DNA of 64,000 bases from Roseomonas sp. GC11 (GTDB taxonomy: Bacteria; Pseudomonadota; Alphaproteobacteria; Acetobacterales; Acetobacteraceae), in the NCBI RefSeq assembly GCF_024437745.1, contig NZ_JANFNY010000011.1:1-64000 (forward strand). Reading direction: 5' to 3'. The notes beneath the pieces are model-generated. The model saw only the letters and a list, made by a program, of their open reading frames with translations. It made no database searches and was not told the DNA's origin. The number at the start of each line of letters is the position of its first letter. Positions within the stretch are counted from its first letter, which is position 1. This document shows, piece by piece, positions 53,776-63,086 of the stretch. The translations under genes and the position numbers were made by a program.

Positions 53776-54816
53776 ATGACCACCACCACCGGCTTCCGCC
53801 GCCGCGCCCTGCTGGGTACGACCCTGGGTACGACCCTCGCCGCCGGGCTGGGCGGCCTGCCGCTCTTCGCCATCCGCCGGGCCGAGGCGGCGGACCATGT
53901 GCTGCGCTTCTCCAACAACGTGCCGGCGACGCACCCGCTCAACATCCGCCTGCGCGAGGCGGCGGAGGCCATCACCGCCGAGACCCAGGGCAAGGTCGAG
54001 CTGCGCGTCTTCCCCTCCAACCAGCTGGGCGCGGACACGGATGTGCTGAGCCAGGTGCGCTCCGGCGCGGTGCAGATGATGACGCTCTCCGGCCTCATCC
54101 TCTCCACCCTGGTGCCGGTGGCGGCGATCAACGGCGTGGGCTTCGCCTTCCCCGACTACCCGACGGTGTGGAAGGCGATGGATGGCGAGCTTGGCGCCCA
54201 TGTGCGCGGCGAGATCGCCAAGGCCGGGCTGATCGCCTTCGACAAAATCTGGGACAATGGCTTCCGCCAGATCACCTCGGCCAGCAGGCCGGTGACGACG
54301 CCGGCGGACCTCGCCAATTTCAAGATCCGCGTGCCGGTCAGCCCGCTCTGGACCTCGATGTTCACGGCCTTCGGCTCCGCCCCCACCTCGATCAACTTCG
54401 CCGAGGTCTATTCGGCGCTGCAGACGCGCATCGTCGATGGCCAGGAGAACCCGCTGGCGGTGATCGAGACCGCGAAGCTCTACGAGGTGCAGAAATACTG
54501 CGCCATGACCAACCACATGTGGGATGGCTTCTGGCTGCTGGCCAACCGCCGCGCCTTCACCAGCCTGCCCGGCCCGCTGCGCGAGACGGTGGAGCGCATC
54601 CTCAACGCCGCGGCGCTGCGCCAGCGCGAGGATGTGGCGAAGCTGAACCAGAACCTCGCCAGCCAACTCAGCGAGCGCGGCCTCGTCTTCAACACGCCCG
54701 ACCCCGCGCCCTTCCGCGCCAAGCTGGCCCAGGCCGGCTTCTATGGCGAGTGGAAGGGCAAGTTCGGCCCGCAGGCCTGGGGCCTGCTGGAGGCGGCGGT
54801 GGGCGGTCTGGCATGA
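53776..54816 (+). CDS. TRAP transporter substrate-binding protein, DctP family
   Basis: The 346-residue periplasmic protein has a twin-arginine signal (FRRRALLG, then a hydrophobic stretch to AEAAD near residue 40). HVLRFSNNVPATHPLNIRLREAAEAI is the DctP start. Conserved carboxylate-binding Arg is expected in FKIRVPVSPLW. VDGQENPLAVIE is the other family motif. It captures an organic acid for the DctQM permease. A 12-bp tandem repeat encodes GTTLGTTL in the signal region. GGGAGGGAACG lies before the ATG. Confidence 0.9.
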   Translation: MTTTTGFRRRALLGTTLGTTLAAGLGGLPLFAIRRAEAADHVLRFSNNVPATHPLNIRLREAAEAITAETQGKVELRVFPSNQLGADTDVLSQVRSGAVQMMTLSGLILSTLVPVAAINGVGFAFPDYPTVWKAMDGELGAHVRGEIAKAGLIAFDKIWDNGFRQITSASRPVTTPADLANFKIRVPVSPLWTSMFTAFGSAPTSINFAEVYSALQTRIVDGQENPLAVIETAKLYEVQKYCAMTNHMWDGFWLLANRRAFTSLPGPLRETVERILNAAALRQREDVAKLNQNLASQLSERGLVFNTPDPAPFRAKLAQAGFYGEWKGKFGPQAWGLLEAAVGGLA

Positions 54817-56723
54817 CGGAGGTTCTCTCCGGCCCCGTTCCATCCGGCCCCGTTCCATCCAGCGCTGTGGCGGCGGGGGAGGGCGCGCCCTCCCTGCCGC
54901 GCGCCGTGCTGCTGCGGCTGGAGGCCTGGCTCGGCGCCGCCATCGCCGGTGCCGCCGCCGCGCTGGTGGCGGTGGAGATCGGCCTGCTGCTCTGCGGCAT
55001 CATCGCGCGCTACGGGCTGCACAGCCCGATCATCTGGGCCGATGAACTGGCCACCATCCTCTTCATGTGGCTGGCCATGCTGGGGGCGGTGGTGGCCTTC
55101 CGCCACGGGGCGCATATGCGGATGACGGCGCTGCTCTCGCGCGCCTCACCGGGGCTGCGCGGGCTGCTGGAGGTGCTGGCCATCACCCTGCCGCTGGCCT
55201 TCCTGCTCACCATGCTGCCCACCGCCATCGAATACGCGGAGGAGGAAGCCTTCATCACCACCCCCGCCCTCGGCATCGCCAATTCCTGGCGGGCGGCGGC
55301 GCAGCCGGTGGGGCTCGGGCTGATGGCGCTGATGGGCCTGCTCCGCCTCGCGCGGGTGGACAGCGCCGGGCGCGCGCTGCTCGGCCTCGCCCTGACCGGG
55401 GCGCTGGTGGCCGGGCTGCTGGCGCTGGCGCCGCTCTTCCCGCCGCTCGGCAACTGGAACCTGCTCCTCTTCCTGGTGGGCGGCGTGATGCTGGCGGTGC
55501 TGGCGGGCGTGCCCATCGCCTTCGCCTTCGCGCTCTGCACGCTGGGCTATCTCGGCCTCTCCACCGACCTGCCCATCTTCGTCATGGCCGGGCGGATGGA
55601 GGAGGGCATGTCCCACCTCATCCTCCTCGCCGTGCCGCTCTTCGTCTTCCTCGGCCTGCTCATCGAGATGACGGGGATGGCGCAGGCGATGGTGGCCTTC
55701 CTCGCCAGCCTGCTCGGCTCGGTGCGCGGCGGGCTCTCCTATGTGCTGATCGGGGCGATGTATGTCGTCTCCGGCATTTCCGGCTCGAAGGCGGCGGATA
55801 TGGCGGCCATCGCCCCCGCCCTCTTCCCCGAGATGAAGCAGCGCGGCGCCAGGCCGGGCGATCTCGTCGCCCTGCTCTCCGCCACCGGCGCGCAGACGGA
55901 GACCATCCCGCCGAGCCTCGTGCTCATCACCGTGGGTTCGGTCACCGGCGTGTCCATCGCCGCGCTCTTCGCGGGCGGCATCCTGCCGGCCATCGTGCTG
56001 GGGGCGACGCTCTGCGCCGTGGTGTGGCGGCGCTACCGGCATGAGGATGTCTCGGGCATCCGCCGCGCCCCCTGGGGGCAGATCCTGCGCAGCTTCGCCA
56101 TCGCCCTGCCGGCGCTGGCGCTGCCCTTCATCATCCGCGCCGCCGTGGTGGAGGGCATCGCCACCACCACGGAGGTCTCCACCATCGGCATCGTCTATGC
56201 CGTGCTGGCTGGGCTGCTGATCTACCGCCGTTTCGACGTGCGGCGCCTGCTGCCCATGCTGGTGGAGACGGCGAGCCTCTCCGGCGCCATCCTGCTCATC
56301 ATCGGCGCCGCCACGGCCATGGCCTGGGCGCTGACGCAATCCGGCTTCTCCGCCGAGCTGGCGCGGGTGATGGGCGCCCTGCCGGGGGGTGCCGCCGGCT
56401 TCATGGTGGTGTCCATCCTGGCCTTCATCGTGCTGGGCAGCGTGCTGGAGGGTATCCCGGCCATCGTGCTCTTCGCGCCGCTGCTCTTCCCGATCGCCAA
56501 GCAGCTTGGCATCCATGAAGTCCACTACGCGATGGTCACGATCCTGGCGATGGGCCTTGGCCTCTTCGCGCCGCCCTTCGGCGTTGGCTACTACACCGCC
56601 TGCGCCATCGGCCGGGTGGACCCGAATGAAGGGCTGAAGGCCATCTGGGGCTATATGGCCGCGCTCTTCGTCGGGCTGGCCGTCGTCGCCGCGGTGCCCT
56701 GGATCTCGGTGGGGTTCCTGTGA
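54813..56723 (+). CDS. Fused TRAP transporter permease (DctQ-DctM)
   Basis: The 636-residue membrane protein joins the small DctQ subunit (about 30-195; WADELATILFMWLAMLGAVVAFRHGAHMRM is its hallmark) to the large DctM subunit (about 210-636; VPLFVFLGLLIEMTGMAQ, SGISGSKAADMAAIAP, ATTTEVSTIGIVYA, GLFAPPFGVGYYTACAIG). It uses a sodium or proton gradient. Such fusions are a known TRAP form. The first 20 residues contain a tandem 15-bp repeat (SGPVPSGPVP). It overlaps dctP by ATGA and the dehydrogenase by GTGA. Confidence 0.92.
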   Translation: MTEVLSGPVPSGPVPSSAVAAGEGAPSLPRAVLLRLEAWLGAAIAGAAAALVAVEIGLLLCGIIARYGLHSPIIWADELATILFMWLAMLGAVVAFRHGAHMRMTALLSRASPGLRGLLEVLAITLPLAFLLTMLPTAIEYAEEEAFITTPALGIANSWRAAAQPVGLGLMALMGLLRLARVDSAGRALLGLALTGALVAGLLALAPLFPPLGNWNLLLFLVGGVMLAVLAGVPIAFAFALCTLGYLGLSTDLPIFVMAGRMEEGMSHLILLAVPLFVFLGLLIEMTGMAQAMVAFLASLLGSVRGGLSYVLIGAMYVVSGISGSKAADMAAIAPALFPEMKQRGARPGDLVALLSATGAQTETIPPSLVLITVGSVTGVSIAALFAGGILPAIVLGATLCAVVWRRYRHEDVSGIRRAPWGQILRSFAIALPALALPFIIRAAVVEGIATTTEVSTIGIVYAVLAGLLIYRRFDVRRLLPMLVETASLSGAILLIIGAATAMAWALTQSGFSAELARVMGALPGGAAGFMVVSILAFIVLGSVLEGIPAIVLFAPLLFPIAKQLGIHEVHYAMVTILAMGLGLFAPPFGVGYYTACAIGRVDPNEGLKAIWGYMAALFVGLAVVAAVPWISVGFL

Positions 56724-57526
56724 GGGCGGGGCGCCTGCAAGGGAAGGTGGCGCTGGTCTTCGGCGCCGGCTCCTCCGGCCCCGGCTGGGGCAATGGCAAG
56801 GCCGCCGCCGTGGCCTATGCGCGGGAGGGGGCGCGCGTCGTCTGCTTCGACATCGCCGAGCCCGCCGCCGCCGAGACCGCCGCCCTCATCACCGCCGAGG
56901 GATTCGAGGCGCTCGCCCTGCCGGTGGATGTGACGAAGCAGGATTCGGTCCAGTCCGCCGTCACCGCCGCGCTGGGGCATTTCGGCCGCATTGACGTGCT
57001 GCACAACAATGTCGGCGTCACGCTCTCGGGCGGCCCGGTGGAGATCGCCGAGGCGCAGTTCCAGCGCGCGATGGATATCAACCTCGGCTCGGTCTTCCGC
57101 ACGGCGAAGGCGGTGCTGCCACAGATGCTGGCGCAGGGTGGCGGCGCCATCATCAACATCTCCTCCCTCGCCGCGACGCGCTGGACCGGCTACCCCTATT
57201 TCACCTACTCCACGGCCAAGGCGGCGGTGAATCAGGCGACGGTGGCGCTGGCCATGCAATATGCCCCGCATGGCATCCGCGCCAACTGCATCATGCCGGG
57301 GCTGATCGACACGCCGCTGATCTACAGCCAGATCGCCGCGCATTATGCCTCGGCGGAGGAGATGGTGGCTGCGCGCAGCCGGGCCGTGCCGATGGGCCGC
57401 ATGGGCACCGCCTGGGACATCGCCCGCGCCGCGGTTTTCCTGGCGTCCGACGAGGCGGCCTTCATCACCGGTGTCTGCCTGCCGGTGGATGGTGGCCAGA
57501 GCTGCGCCGTGCCCGCCCCCCACTGA
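56720..57526 (+). CDS. Short-chain dehydrogenase/reductase
   Basis: The 268-residue NAD(P)-dependent oxidoreductase starts at GTG inside the permease stop. The cofactor loop is FGAGSSGPGWGNGKAAA, longer in Gly than the usual TG-x3-GIG. NNVGV follows. The catalytic set is ISS (Ser), YFTYSTAK (Tyr-x3-Lys). PGLIDTPL and GVCLPVDGG are the C-terminal family motifs. It probably oxidises a hydroxy intermediate of the compound taken up by the TRAP system. It converges on a GntR gene. Confidence 0.87.
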   Translation: MRAGRLQGKVALVFGAGSSGPGWGNGKAAAVAYAREGARVVCFDIAEPAAAETAALITAEGFEALALPVDVTKQDSVQSAVTAALGHFGRIDVLHNNVGVTLSGGPVEIAEAQFQRAMDINLGSVFRTAKAVLPQMLAQGGGAIINISSLAATRWTGYPYFTYSTAKAAVNQATVALAMQYAPHGIRANCIMPGLIDTPLIYSQIAAHYASAEEMVAARSRAVPMGRMGTAWDIARAAVFLASDEAAFITGVCLPVDGGQSCAVPAPH

Positions 57527-57535
57527 TGTGGGGGT

Positions 57536-57568
57536 CTGGGGGAACTCAGTTCCCCCAGTCTTCTTTCT
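57536..57568. terminator. Hairpin terminator after the dehydrogenase gene
   Basis: CTGGGGGAAC (57536-57545) pairs with 57549-57558 around a three-base loop, followed by TCTTCTTTCT. It can serve both convergent genes. A second small GC hairpin overlaps the dehydrogenase stop (CCCCCCAC/GTGGGGG). Confidence 0.7.
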
Positions 57569-57587
57569 ATTTTCTGTCTTTTCCTCT

Positions 57588-58289
57588 TCAGGCGACCGAC
57601 TGGAGCCGTGACGGCCTCCCCCCCGGCCCCTGCGTCCTCTCCCAGTTCTCCGAGAGCACGCGCCCGACGCGCAGCACATGCTCGCGCAGCAGCGCCTCCG
57701 CGCGGCTGCCCTGGCGGGCGCGGATGGCGGCGGCGATATCGGCATGCTCATCCTGCCCGCGCTGGATGGCCATGCGGTCATGCCACTGCATCTTGATCCG
57801 CCGCAGCAGCGGCATGGCGCGCGCGCGCGCCACCATCTCCACCAGATAGGGGTTGCCGCAGGCCTCGAAGAGCACCTGGTGGAAAGCCTCGTTCACCTCG
57901 CCCCAGCGTTCGGCCAGGGCCGCCTCCGGGCGGTGGGCGGTGCAGAGGGTGCGCCCGGCCTCCAGCGCCGCCTCCAGCCGCGCGGAGAGGGCGGCATCCA
58001 GCCCGCGTTCCGCCGCCAGCCGTGCCGCCATGCCCTCCAGCGTCGCGCGCACGTCATAGACCTGCATCACATCCGCCGCCGTGAAGCTGCGCACCACATA
58101 GCCGCAATTCGGGCGGTAGCTCAGCAGGCCCTCAGTGGCCAGGATGCCCAGCGCGCTGCGCACGGGCGTGCGCGAGACACCGAAGCGCTCCGCCAGCTCC
58201 ATTTCGCTCAGCCGCGCCTCAGGCGCGTAGACACCCGCCAGGATCGCGTCGCGCAATCCGCGCACGACATCCAGGGACCGCGTGGCCAT
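57588..58289 (-). CDS. GntR family regulator, FCD subgroup
   Basis: The 233-residue protein has a winged helix (EARLSEMELAERFGVSRTPVRSALGILATEGLLSYRPNCGY, about 24-65) and an FCD domain (about 80-220; AFHQVLFEACGNPYLVEMVARARAMP). The start MATRSLDV follows GGAGGAAGG at ideal spacing; an ATG four codons earlier is possible. It lies downstream of the peptide-ABC operon on the same strand, separated by repeats, so it probably regulates that operon from its own promoter. Confidence 0.85.
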   Translation of the reverse strand: MATRSLDVVRGLRDAILAGVYAPEARLSEMELAERFGVSRTPVRSALGILATEGLLSYRPNCGYVVRSFTAADVMQVYDVRATLEGMAARLAAERGLDAALSARLEAALEAGRTLCTAHRPEAALAERWGEVNEAFHQVLFEACGNPYLVEMVARARAMPLLRRIKMQWHDRMAIQRGQDEHADIAAAIRARQGSRAEALLREHVLRVGRVLSENWERTQGPGGRPSRLQSVA

Positions 58290-58351
58290 GCCTTCCTCCA
58301 TGCCGCCCTTCAGGGCGTGCAACCGGTTCCCTAGCAAGAATGAGAGGGGGA

Positions 58352-58382
58352 AGGAAAGGAAATGCGCAGGCTTTCCTTTCCT
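58352..58382. promoter_or_regulatory. 11-bp inverted repeat upstream of the GntR gene
   Basis: AGGAAAGGAAA (58352-58362) is complementary to TTTCCTTTCCT (58372-58382) with a nine-base loop. It lies 63-93 bases before the GntR start and 22 bases from a family A palindrome. It may be an operator, or part of the termination region of the operon upstream. Confidence 0.45.
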
Positions 58383-58403
58383 GGAGAAAGTCAGAGAAGA
58401 AAA

Positions 58404-58437
58404 CTTCTTTTTCTGAAGAAAAAGAAGCAAAAAGACT
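58404..58437. repeat. Family A element, copy 8 (second palindrome only)
   Basis: The 24-bp palindrome (CTTCTTTTTC and its complement) at 58404-58427 is followed by CAAAAAGACT. It lies 14 bases beyond the isochorismatase-family gene stop, so it should end the leftward operon. Confidence 0.8.
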
Positions 58438-58451
58438 CTGTCCGTGGGCGC

Positions 58452-59153
58452 TCAGGCGGCGGCGCGGGGCGCGGCCCTGTCCAGGCAGGCTTCCAGTTCC
58501 GCCGTGGTCATGACATCGGCGAAGGTCAAGTAGAGGTTGATCAGGCTGGCATTGTGCTCGGCATCCGTCACGGCGGCATTGCCGTCGGAGACCATGACAA
58601 CGCGGAAGTTCAGCATCATCGCATCCCGCGCCGAGGACTCGCAGCACACATTCGTCAGCGTGCCGGTGATCAGCAGTGTGTCGATGCCGCGCGCGCGCAG
58701 CTGCGCCTCCAGCTCCGAGGCGCCCTGGATGAAGGCGCTGTAACGGTATTTCGCGACGACCGGGTCCTCCGGGTGGATGTCGAGGCCCTCCCACAGGGCA
58801 TGGCCCACCGAGCCGGGCGTCATGGAGCGGATGCGCGCGGCGCGCTGGGCTGGGGAGACGGAGTCTTCCAGGACGGACCAGGCGGCGCGGGAGGCTTCGT
58901 CAGAGGCGTTCTGCACCCACCAGACGGAACCACCGCGGCGCCGCAGCGCGGCCGCGAGCCGGTTGATGTTGGGGACGATGTCGGTGCCGCCAGGGACGAA
59001 GGCATGCGCGACATCCTCGCGCAGATAGCCATTCTGCATGTCGATGACGATCAGCGCGGTGCGTGCCGGGTCGAGATCGGCATAGGGGTGCGCCGTTCCG
59101 CGCTTGGCGATGACGCGCTGCACGACGGAATCGGGGATGGCGATGGTATGCAT
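58452..59153 (-). CDS. Isochorismatase-family cysteine hydrolase
   Basis: The 233-residue enzyme has the family triad: Asp in LIVIDMQNGYL, Lys in VAKYRYSAF and Cys in GTLTNVCCESSARDA, with the cis-peptide region just before the Cys. Members hydrolyse amides such as N-carbamoylsarcosine, nicotinamide, ureidoacrylate or biuret. Nothing here suggests siderophore synthesis. As last gene of a peptide/amide-type ABC operon it may hydrolyse the imported compound. Its ATG overlaps the stop of the preceding ATPase gene by one base. Confidence 0.86.
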   Translation of the reverse strand: MHTIAIPDSVVQRVIAKRGTAHPYADLDPARTALIVIDMQNGYLREDVAHAFVPGGTDIVPNINRLAAALRRRGGSVWWVQNASDEASRAAWSVLEDSVSPAQRAARIRSMTPGSVGHALWEGLDIHPEDPVVAKYRYSAFIQGASELEAQLRARGIDTLLITGTLTNVCCESSARDAMMLNFRVVMVSDGNAAVTDAEHNASLINLYLTFADVMTTAELEACLDRAAPRAAA

Positions 59154-60145
59154 CAGGCGGTCTCCAGCAGGGTTTCCTGGGCACGGATACAGCGGGCGAG
59201 GCGGCCGGGCGCGGGCTGCACCGCCTCCGGCGCGCGCAGGGTGCAGTCGGAAATGGTGCGGGGGCAGCGGGGCGCGAAGCTGCATCCCGGCGGCAGGGCG
59301 CGCAGGTCGGGCGGCGCGCCGGGGATGGTGGAGAGCAGCTGGTCCGGCGGCTGGTCATGCACGGTGGAGGCCAGCAGCCCGGCGGTATAGGGGTGGAGAG
59401 GGGTGCGCAGGACCTGGCGCACCGTGCCGCTCTCCACCACCCGGCCGGCATACATCACCGCCACGCGGTCGGCGATTTCCGCGGCCACGCCAAGGTCATG
59501 GGTGACGAAGATCACCGACATGCCCAGTTCGCGCTGCAGCTTGCGCAGCAGGATCAAGACCTGGATCTGCACGGTGGCGTCGAGCGCCGTGGTCGGCTCA
59601 TCCGCCAGCAGCAGGCTCGGCTCGCAGGAGAGCGCCATGGCGATCATCGCGCGCTGCCGCAACCCGCCAGAGAGCTCGTGCGGGTAGGCATCCAGCCGCC
59701 GCTGCGCCGAGGGAATGCGCACGAGGTCGAACAGTTCCAGCGCGCGCCTGCGCCCCGCCGCGTGGGATGCGCCGCGATGCAGGGCGACGACCTCGGCGAT
59801 CTGGTCGCCCACGCGCATCACGGGGTCGAAGGCGGTCATCGGCTCCTGGAAGATCATCGCCGCGATGCCGCCGCGCAGGCGGCGCAGCCCGGCCTCGTCC
59901 AGCGCCAGCACGTCCTGCCCGGCGATGCGGATGCGGCCCTCGATGCGGCTGCGGCGCGGCGGCAGCAGGCGCATCAGCGCGCGCATCGTCACGCTCTTGC
60001 CCGAGCCGCTCTCGCCCAGCATGCACAGCACCTCACCGGGCGCCATGCTGAAGCTGACGCCGTTGACGGCGGAGACCGTGCTCTCACGCGTGACGAAGCG
60101 GACGGTGAGATCCTCGACCTCGACCAGCGGCGGTGTTTCCGGCAT
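59153..60145 (-). CDS. Oligopeptide/dipeptide ABC transporter ATP-binding protein (OppD/DppD type)
   Basis: The 330-residue ATPase has Walker [11 protein letters not shown], signature [15 protein letters not shown] and Walker [12 protein letters not shown]. The C-terminal oligopeptide domain contains [17 protein letters not shown], with Cys residues that in related proteins bind an Fe-S cluster. GAGGAGC lies before the ATG. It pairs with the next ATPase (OppF type) 11 bases upstream. Confidence 0.9.
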   Translation of the reverse strand: MPETPPLVEVEDLTVRFVTRESTVSAVNGVSFSMAPGEVLCMLGESGSGKSVTMRALMRLLPPRRSRIEGRIRIAGQDVLALDEAGLRRLRGGIAAMIFQEPMTAFDPVMRVGDQIAEVVALHRGASHAAGRRRALELFDLVRIPSAQRRLDAYPHELSGGLRQRAMIAMALSCEPSLLLADEPTTALDATVQIQVLILLRKLQRELGMSVIFVTHDLGVAAEIADRVAVMYAGRVVESGTVRQVLRTPLHPYTAGLLASTVHDQPPDQLLSTIPGAPPDLRALPPGCSFAPRCPRTISDCTLRAPEAVQPAPGRLARCIRAQETLLETA

Positions 60146-60156
60146 GGCGGCGCTCC

Positions 60157-61215
60157 TCAATGCCGCACCATGGCCAGGGAATGGCCGGAGGCGGGGTCAT
60201 GCAGGTGGCAGGCGGCGTGGTGATCCCGCGCGCCCTGGGTGAGGCCGAGGCGCGGCGCGCGCGCGGAGCAGACGGCTTCCGCATGCGGGCAGCGCGTGTG
60301 GAAGCGGCAGCCGGCGGGCGGATTCACCGGGTTGGGCGGGTCGCCGGTGACGGGCGGTTCTTCCAGCCGGTGGTCCGGGTCCATCGAGGGGCGCGAGGCC
60401 AGCAGGGCGCGCGTATAGGGGTGGCGCGGCGCGGTGTAGATCTGCTCGGCCGGACCGATCTCGACGACCTCGCCGAGATACATCACCATCACGCGGTCGC
60501 TGATCCAGCGCACCACGCTGAGATCGTGGCTGATGAAGATGTAGGTGAGGTTCATCTGCTGCTTCAGGCTGCGCAGCAGGTTCAGAACCTGGGCTTCCAC
60601 GCTCTTGTCCAGGGCGGAGACGGCCTCGTCCAGGATCACCATGCGCGGGCGCAGCGCGAGGGCGCGGGCGATGTTCACGCGCTGCTTCTGCCCGCCCGAC
60701 AGTTCATGCGGGTAGCGCGGCCCGAACAGCGCGGGGTTGAGCCCGACCTGTTGCAGGAGCTCGCGCGCCAGGGCCACGGATTCGGCCGGGCCCATGCCAT
60801 GCGCGCGCGGCCCGAAAGCCACCGAGCCCTGCACCGGCATGCGCGGATTGAGCGAGGAGGCGGAGTCCTGGAACACCATCTGCACCTGCCGGCGCAGCCC
60901 GGCGACGCTGATGCCGCGCGCGCTGCCAACTTCCTCGCCATCGAAGACCTGTTCGCCGGAATCCGGCTCCACCAGCCGCATCAGCAGGCGGGCGAGGGTG
61001 GATTTGCCGCAGCCGGATTCCCCGACGATGCCGAGGGTTTCCCCCTTCATTACACTGAAAGAGACGCCATCCACGGCGTGAACCTTCGCGACCACGCGCT
61101 GCAGCGCGCCACCGCGGATGGGGAAGTGCTTGCGCAGGTCACGCACATCGAGCAGCGGCTGAGCCGGGCCGCCGACATCGCGCGGGTCGCGCAGGAACAG
61201 GGGCGCGGCGCTCAC
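60157..61215 (-). CDS. Oligopeptide/dipeptide ABC transporter ATP-binding protein (OppF/DppF type)
   Basis: The 352-residue ATPase starts at a GTG overlapping the permease stop (GTGA). [36 protein letters not shown] holds Walker A. The signature is [15 protein letters not shown] and Walker B is [11 protein letters not shown], where the usual Pro after Glu is Ala. The C-terminal domain has [17 protein letters not shown]. Confidence 0.88.
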   Translation of the reverse strand: MSAAPLFLRDPRDVGGPAQPLLDVRDLRKHFPIRGGALQRVVAKVHAVDGVSFSVMKGETLGIVGESGCGKSTLARLLMRLVEPDSGEQVFDGEEVGSARGISVAGLRRQVQMVFQDSASSLNPRMPVQGSVAFGPRAHGMGPAESVALARELLQQVGLNPALFGPRYPHELSGGQKQRVNIARALALRPRMVILDEAVSALDKSVEAQVLNLLRSLKQQMNLTYIFISHDLSVVRWISDRVMVMYLGEVVEIGPAEQIYTAPRHPYTRALLASRPSMDPDHRLEEPPVTGDPPNPVNPPAGCRFHTRCPHAEAVCSARAPRLGLTQGARDHHAACHLHDPASGHSLAMVRH

Positions 61216-62108
61216 AGCCGCACATCCATGGCCGAACGCAGCCCGTCGCTCACCATGTTGATCGAGACCGAGGTGAGGAAGATGGCGATGCCCGGCAGCG
61301 CCGCCAGCAGCGGATTGACATAGATGGCCTGGCGCAGCGTGTTCAGCATCAGGCCCCAATCCGGTTCCGGCGGCTTTACGCCGAGGCCAAGGAAGGAGAG
61401 GCCCGAGCCGAGCAGGATGCCGACGCTGATCATGCCCGAGGCATAGACCAGGATCGGCCCCAGAACATTGCCCAGCACATGGTGCCACAGCACGAGATGC
61501 AGCTTCGCCCCCGTGGCGCGCGCGGCATCGACGAAGTCGAGATTGCGCACCTGGGTCGTCGCCGTCTCCGCCACGCGGCAGAGCGGCGGGATGAAGACGA
61601 GGGAGAGCGCCAGCAGCGCGTTGAACACGCCGCCCCCCATGGCGCCCGAGATGGCGACGGCGAGCAGCACGGAGGGGAAGGCATAGAACACATCCATCAC
61701 GCGCATGATGAGCGCGTTGACACGGCCGCCCGCGAGGCCGGCCAGGATGCCAAGGCCCCCACCCACCAGCGTGGCGACGAGCACGGGCACGAAGCCCATC
61801 ATCAGCGTGATGCGCCCGCCATGCAGCAGGCGCGAGAGCATGTCGCGCCCCAGCTCATCCGTGCCGAGCAGATGGCCCATATAGCCCGGCACCTTGAGGC
61901 GGCGGATGATGCTTTCCTTGTAGGGATCGAAGGGGGAGAGCCAGGGGGCGAAAAGGGCGGAGAGGATGATCATCAGCAGCAGCGCGCCGAAGAACAGCGT
62001 CACCGGATCATGCCGCAGGCGATAGCCGACGGTGCCCCAGTAGCCACGGCTCCGCGGGGCCGCGAGGGGCGGGGCGAGAACCGGGGCGGGCGTGGTGGTC
62101 ACGCTCAT
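61212..62108 (-). CDS. Peptide-type ABC transporter permease (DppC/OppC type)
   Basis: The 298-residue membrane protein has an N-terminal OppC_N segment with one helix (HDPVTLFFGALLLMIILSALFAPWLSPFDP), then the permease domain. HLLGTDELGRDMLSRLLHGGRITLMMG is the DppC hallmark, and FVDAARATGAKLHLVLWHHVLGNV the EAA-like loop. It starts 12 bases after the DppB-type gene stop and overlaps the OppF-type ATPase. Confidence 0.9.
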   Translation of the reverse strand: MSVTTTPAPVLAPPLAAPRSRGYWGTVGYRLRHDPVTLFFGALLLMIILSALFAPWLSPFDPYKESIIRRLKVPGYMGHLLGTDELGRDMLSRLLHGGRITLMMGFVPVLVATLVGGGLGILAGLAGGRVNALIMRVMDVFYAFPSVLLAVAISGAMGGGVFNALLALSLVFIPPLCRVAETATTQVRNLDFVDAARATGAKLHLVLWHHVLGNVLGPILVYASGMISVGILLGSGLSFLGLGVKPPEPDWGLMLNTLRQAIYVNPLLAALPGIAIFLTSVSINMVSDGLRSAMDVRL

Positions 62109-62120
62109 CAGGGGCCTCCT

Positions 62121-63077
62121 TCAGCCGCGCTTGATGCGGGGGTCGAGGGATGACTGGAACAGATCCACCGCCAGGTTGGTGGCGACGAAGATCATGGCCA
62201 GGACAAGGATCGTGCCCTGCAGCACGGGAATGTCCCGTGTCAGGATCGCCTTGCTCAGCAGGAAGCCGGTGCCGGGCCAGGCGAAGACCGTCTCCACCAG
62301 GATGGAGCCGCCCATCAGCGCGCCGAATTGCAGCCCCATCACCGCCAGAACGGAAGGCAGCGCGTTCTTCACCGCGTGGCGCAGGACGCGGCGCTCCGGC
62401 AGGCCGTTGGCGCGCAGCGTGGTGACGAAATCCTGTGCCATCACCTCGCTGATGCTGGCGCGGGCGGTGCGGGCGATGATGCCTACGGGGATCATCGACA
62501 GTGTCACCACCGGCAGAATGATGTGGCGCAGCTGTTCCCAGTGCAGCGGGTTGAAGGTGCCCGAGCCATCCGGCCCCATGCCCGAGGCCGGCAGCCAGCC
62601 CAGTTCGACGGAAAAGAGAATCACCAGCACGATGCCGAGCCAGTAATTCGGCAGCGAGACGCCGAGGATGGCGGTGCCCGTCACGCCGCGGTCCATCCAG
62701 CCTCCGCTGCGATAGCCGGCGATGGTGCCGAGCAGCATGGCGAGCGGGAAGGCGATGAGCACGGCCACGGCCGCCAGCAGCACGGTGTTGCCGAGGGAGC
62801 GGCGGATCTCGCTCAGCACGGGGCGCCCGGTGGCGATGGATTGCCCGAGATCGCCGCCCATCACCTGCCAGAGCCAGGCGAGGTATTGCAGCGGCAGGGG
62901 GCGGTCCAGCCCGTAGAGCTGCTTGAGCTTCGCCACGGTTTCCGCATCGGCATCCGGGGGCAGCAGGGTCTGCAACGGATCGCCGGGCGCCAGATAGACC
63001 AGCAGGAAGCAGATCATCGAGACGCCCAGCGCGATCGGCAGGACGGCCAGGAGGCGGCGCTGGAGGTGCAGCAGCAT
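62121..63077 (-). CDS. Peptide-type ABC transporter permease (DppB/OppB type)
   Basis: The 318-residue membrane protein has FLLVYLAPGDPLQTLLPPDADAETVAKLKQLYGLDRPLPLQYLAWLWQVMGGDLGQS, the typical DppB N-terminal region, and six helices. QDFVTTLRANGLPERRVLRHAVKNAL is the ATPase-docking loop. It follows the binding-protein gene with a nine-base gap. Confidence 0.9.
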   Translation of the reverse strand: MLLHLQRRLLAVLPIALGVSMICFLLVYLAPGDPLQTLLPPDADAETVAKLKQLYGLDRPLPLQYLAWLWQVMGGDLGQSIATGRPVLSEIRRSLGNTVLLAAVAVLIAFPLAMLLGTIAGYRSGGWMDRGVTGTAILGVSLPNYWLGIVLVILFSVELGWLPASGMGPDGSGTFNPLHWEQLRHIILPVVTLSMIPVGIIARTARASISEVMAQDFVTTLRANGLPERRVLRHAVKNALPSVLAVMGLQFGALMGGSILVETVFAWPGTGFLLSKAILTRDIPVLQGTILVLAMIFVATNLAVDLFQSSLDPRIKRG

Positions 63078-63086
63078 GGCGCGGCC

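Noticed and set aside
53626-54858. Long upstream extension of iclR
   Set aside because: The frame stays open across the promoter region and opposite dctP, but contains no family sequence before VDSAAAKAAG. The operators and the TRAP promoter lie in this stretch.
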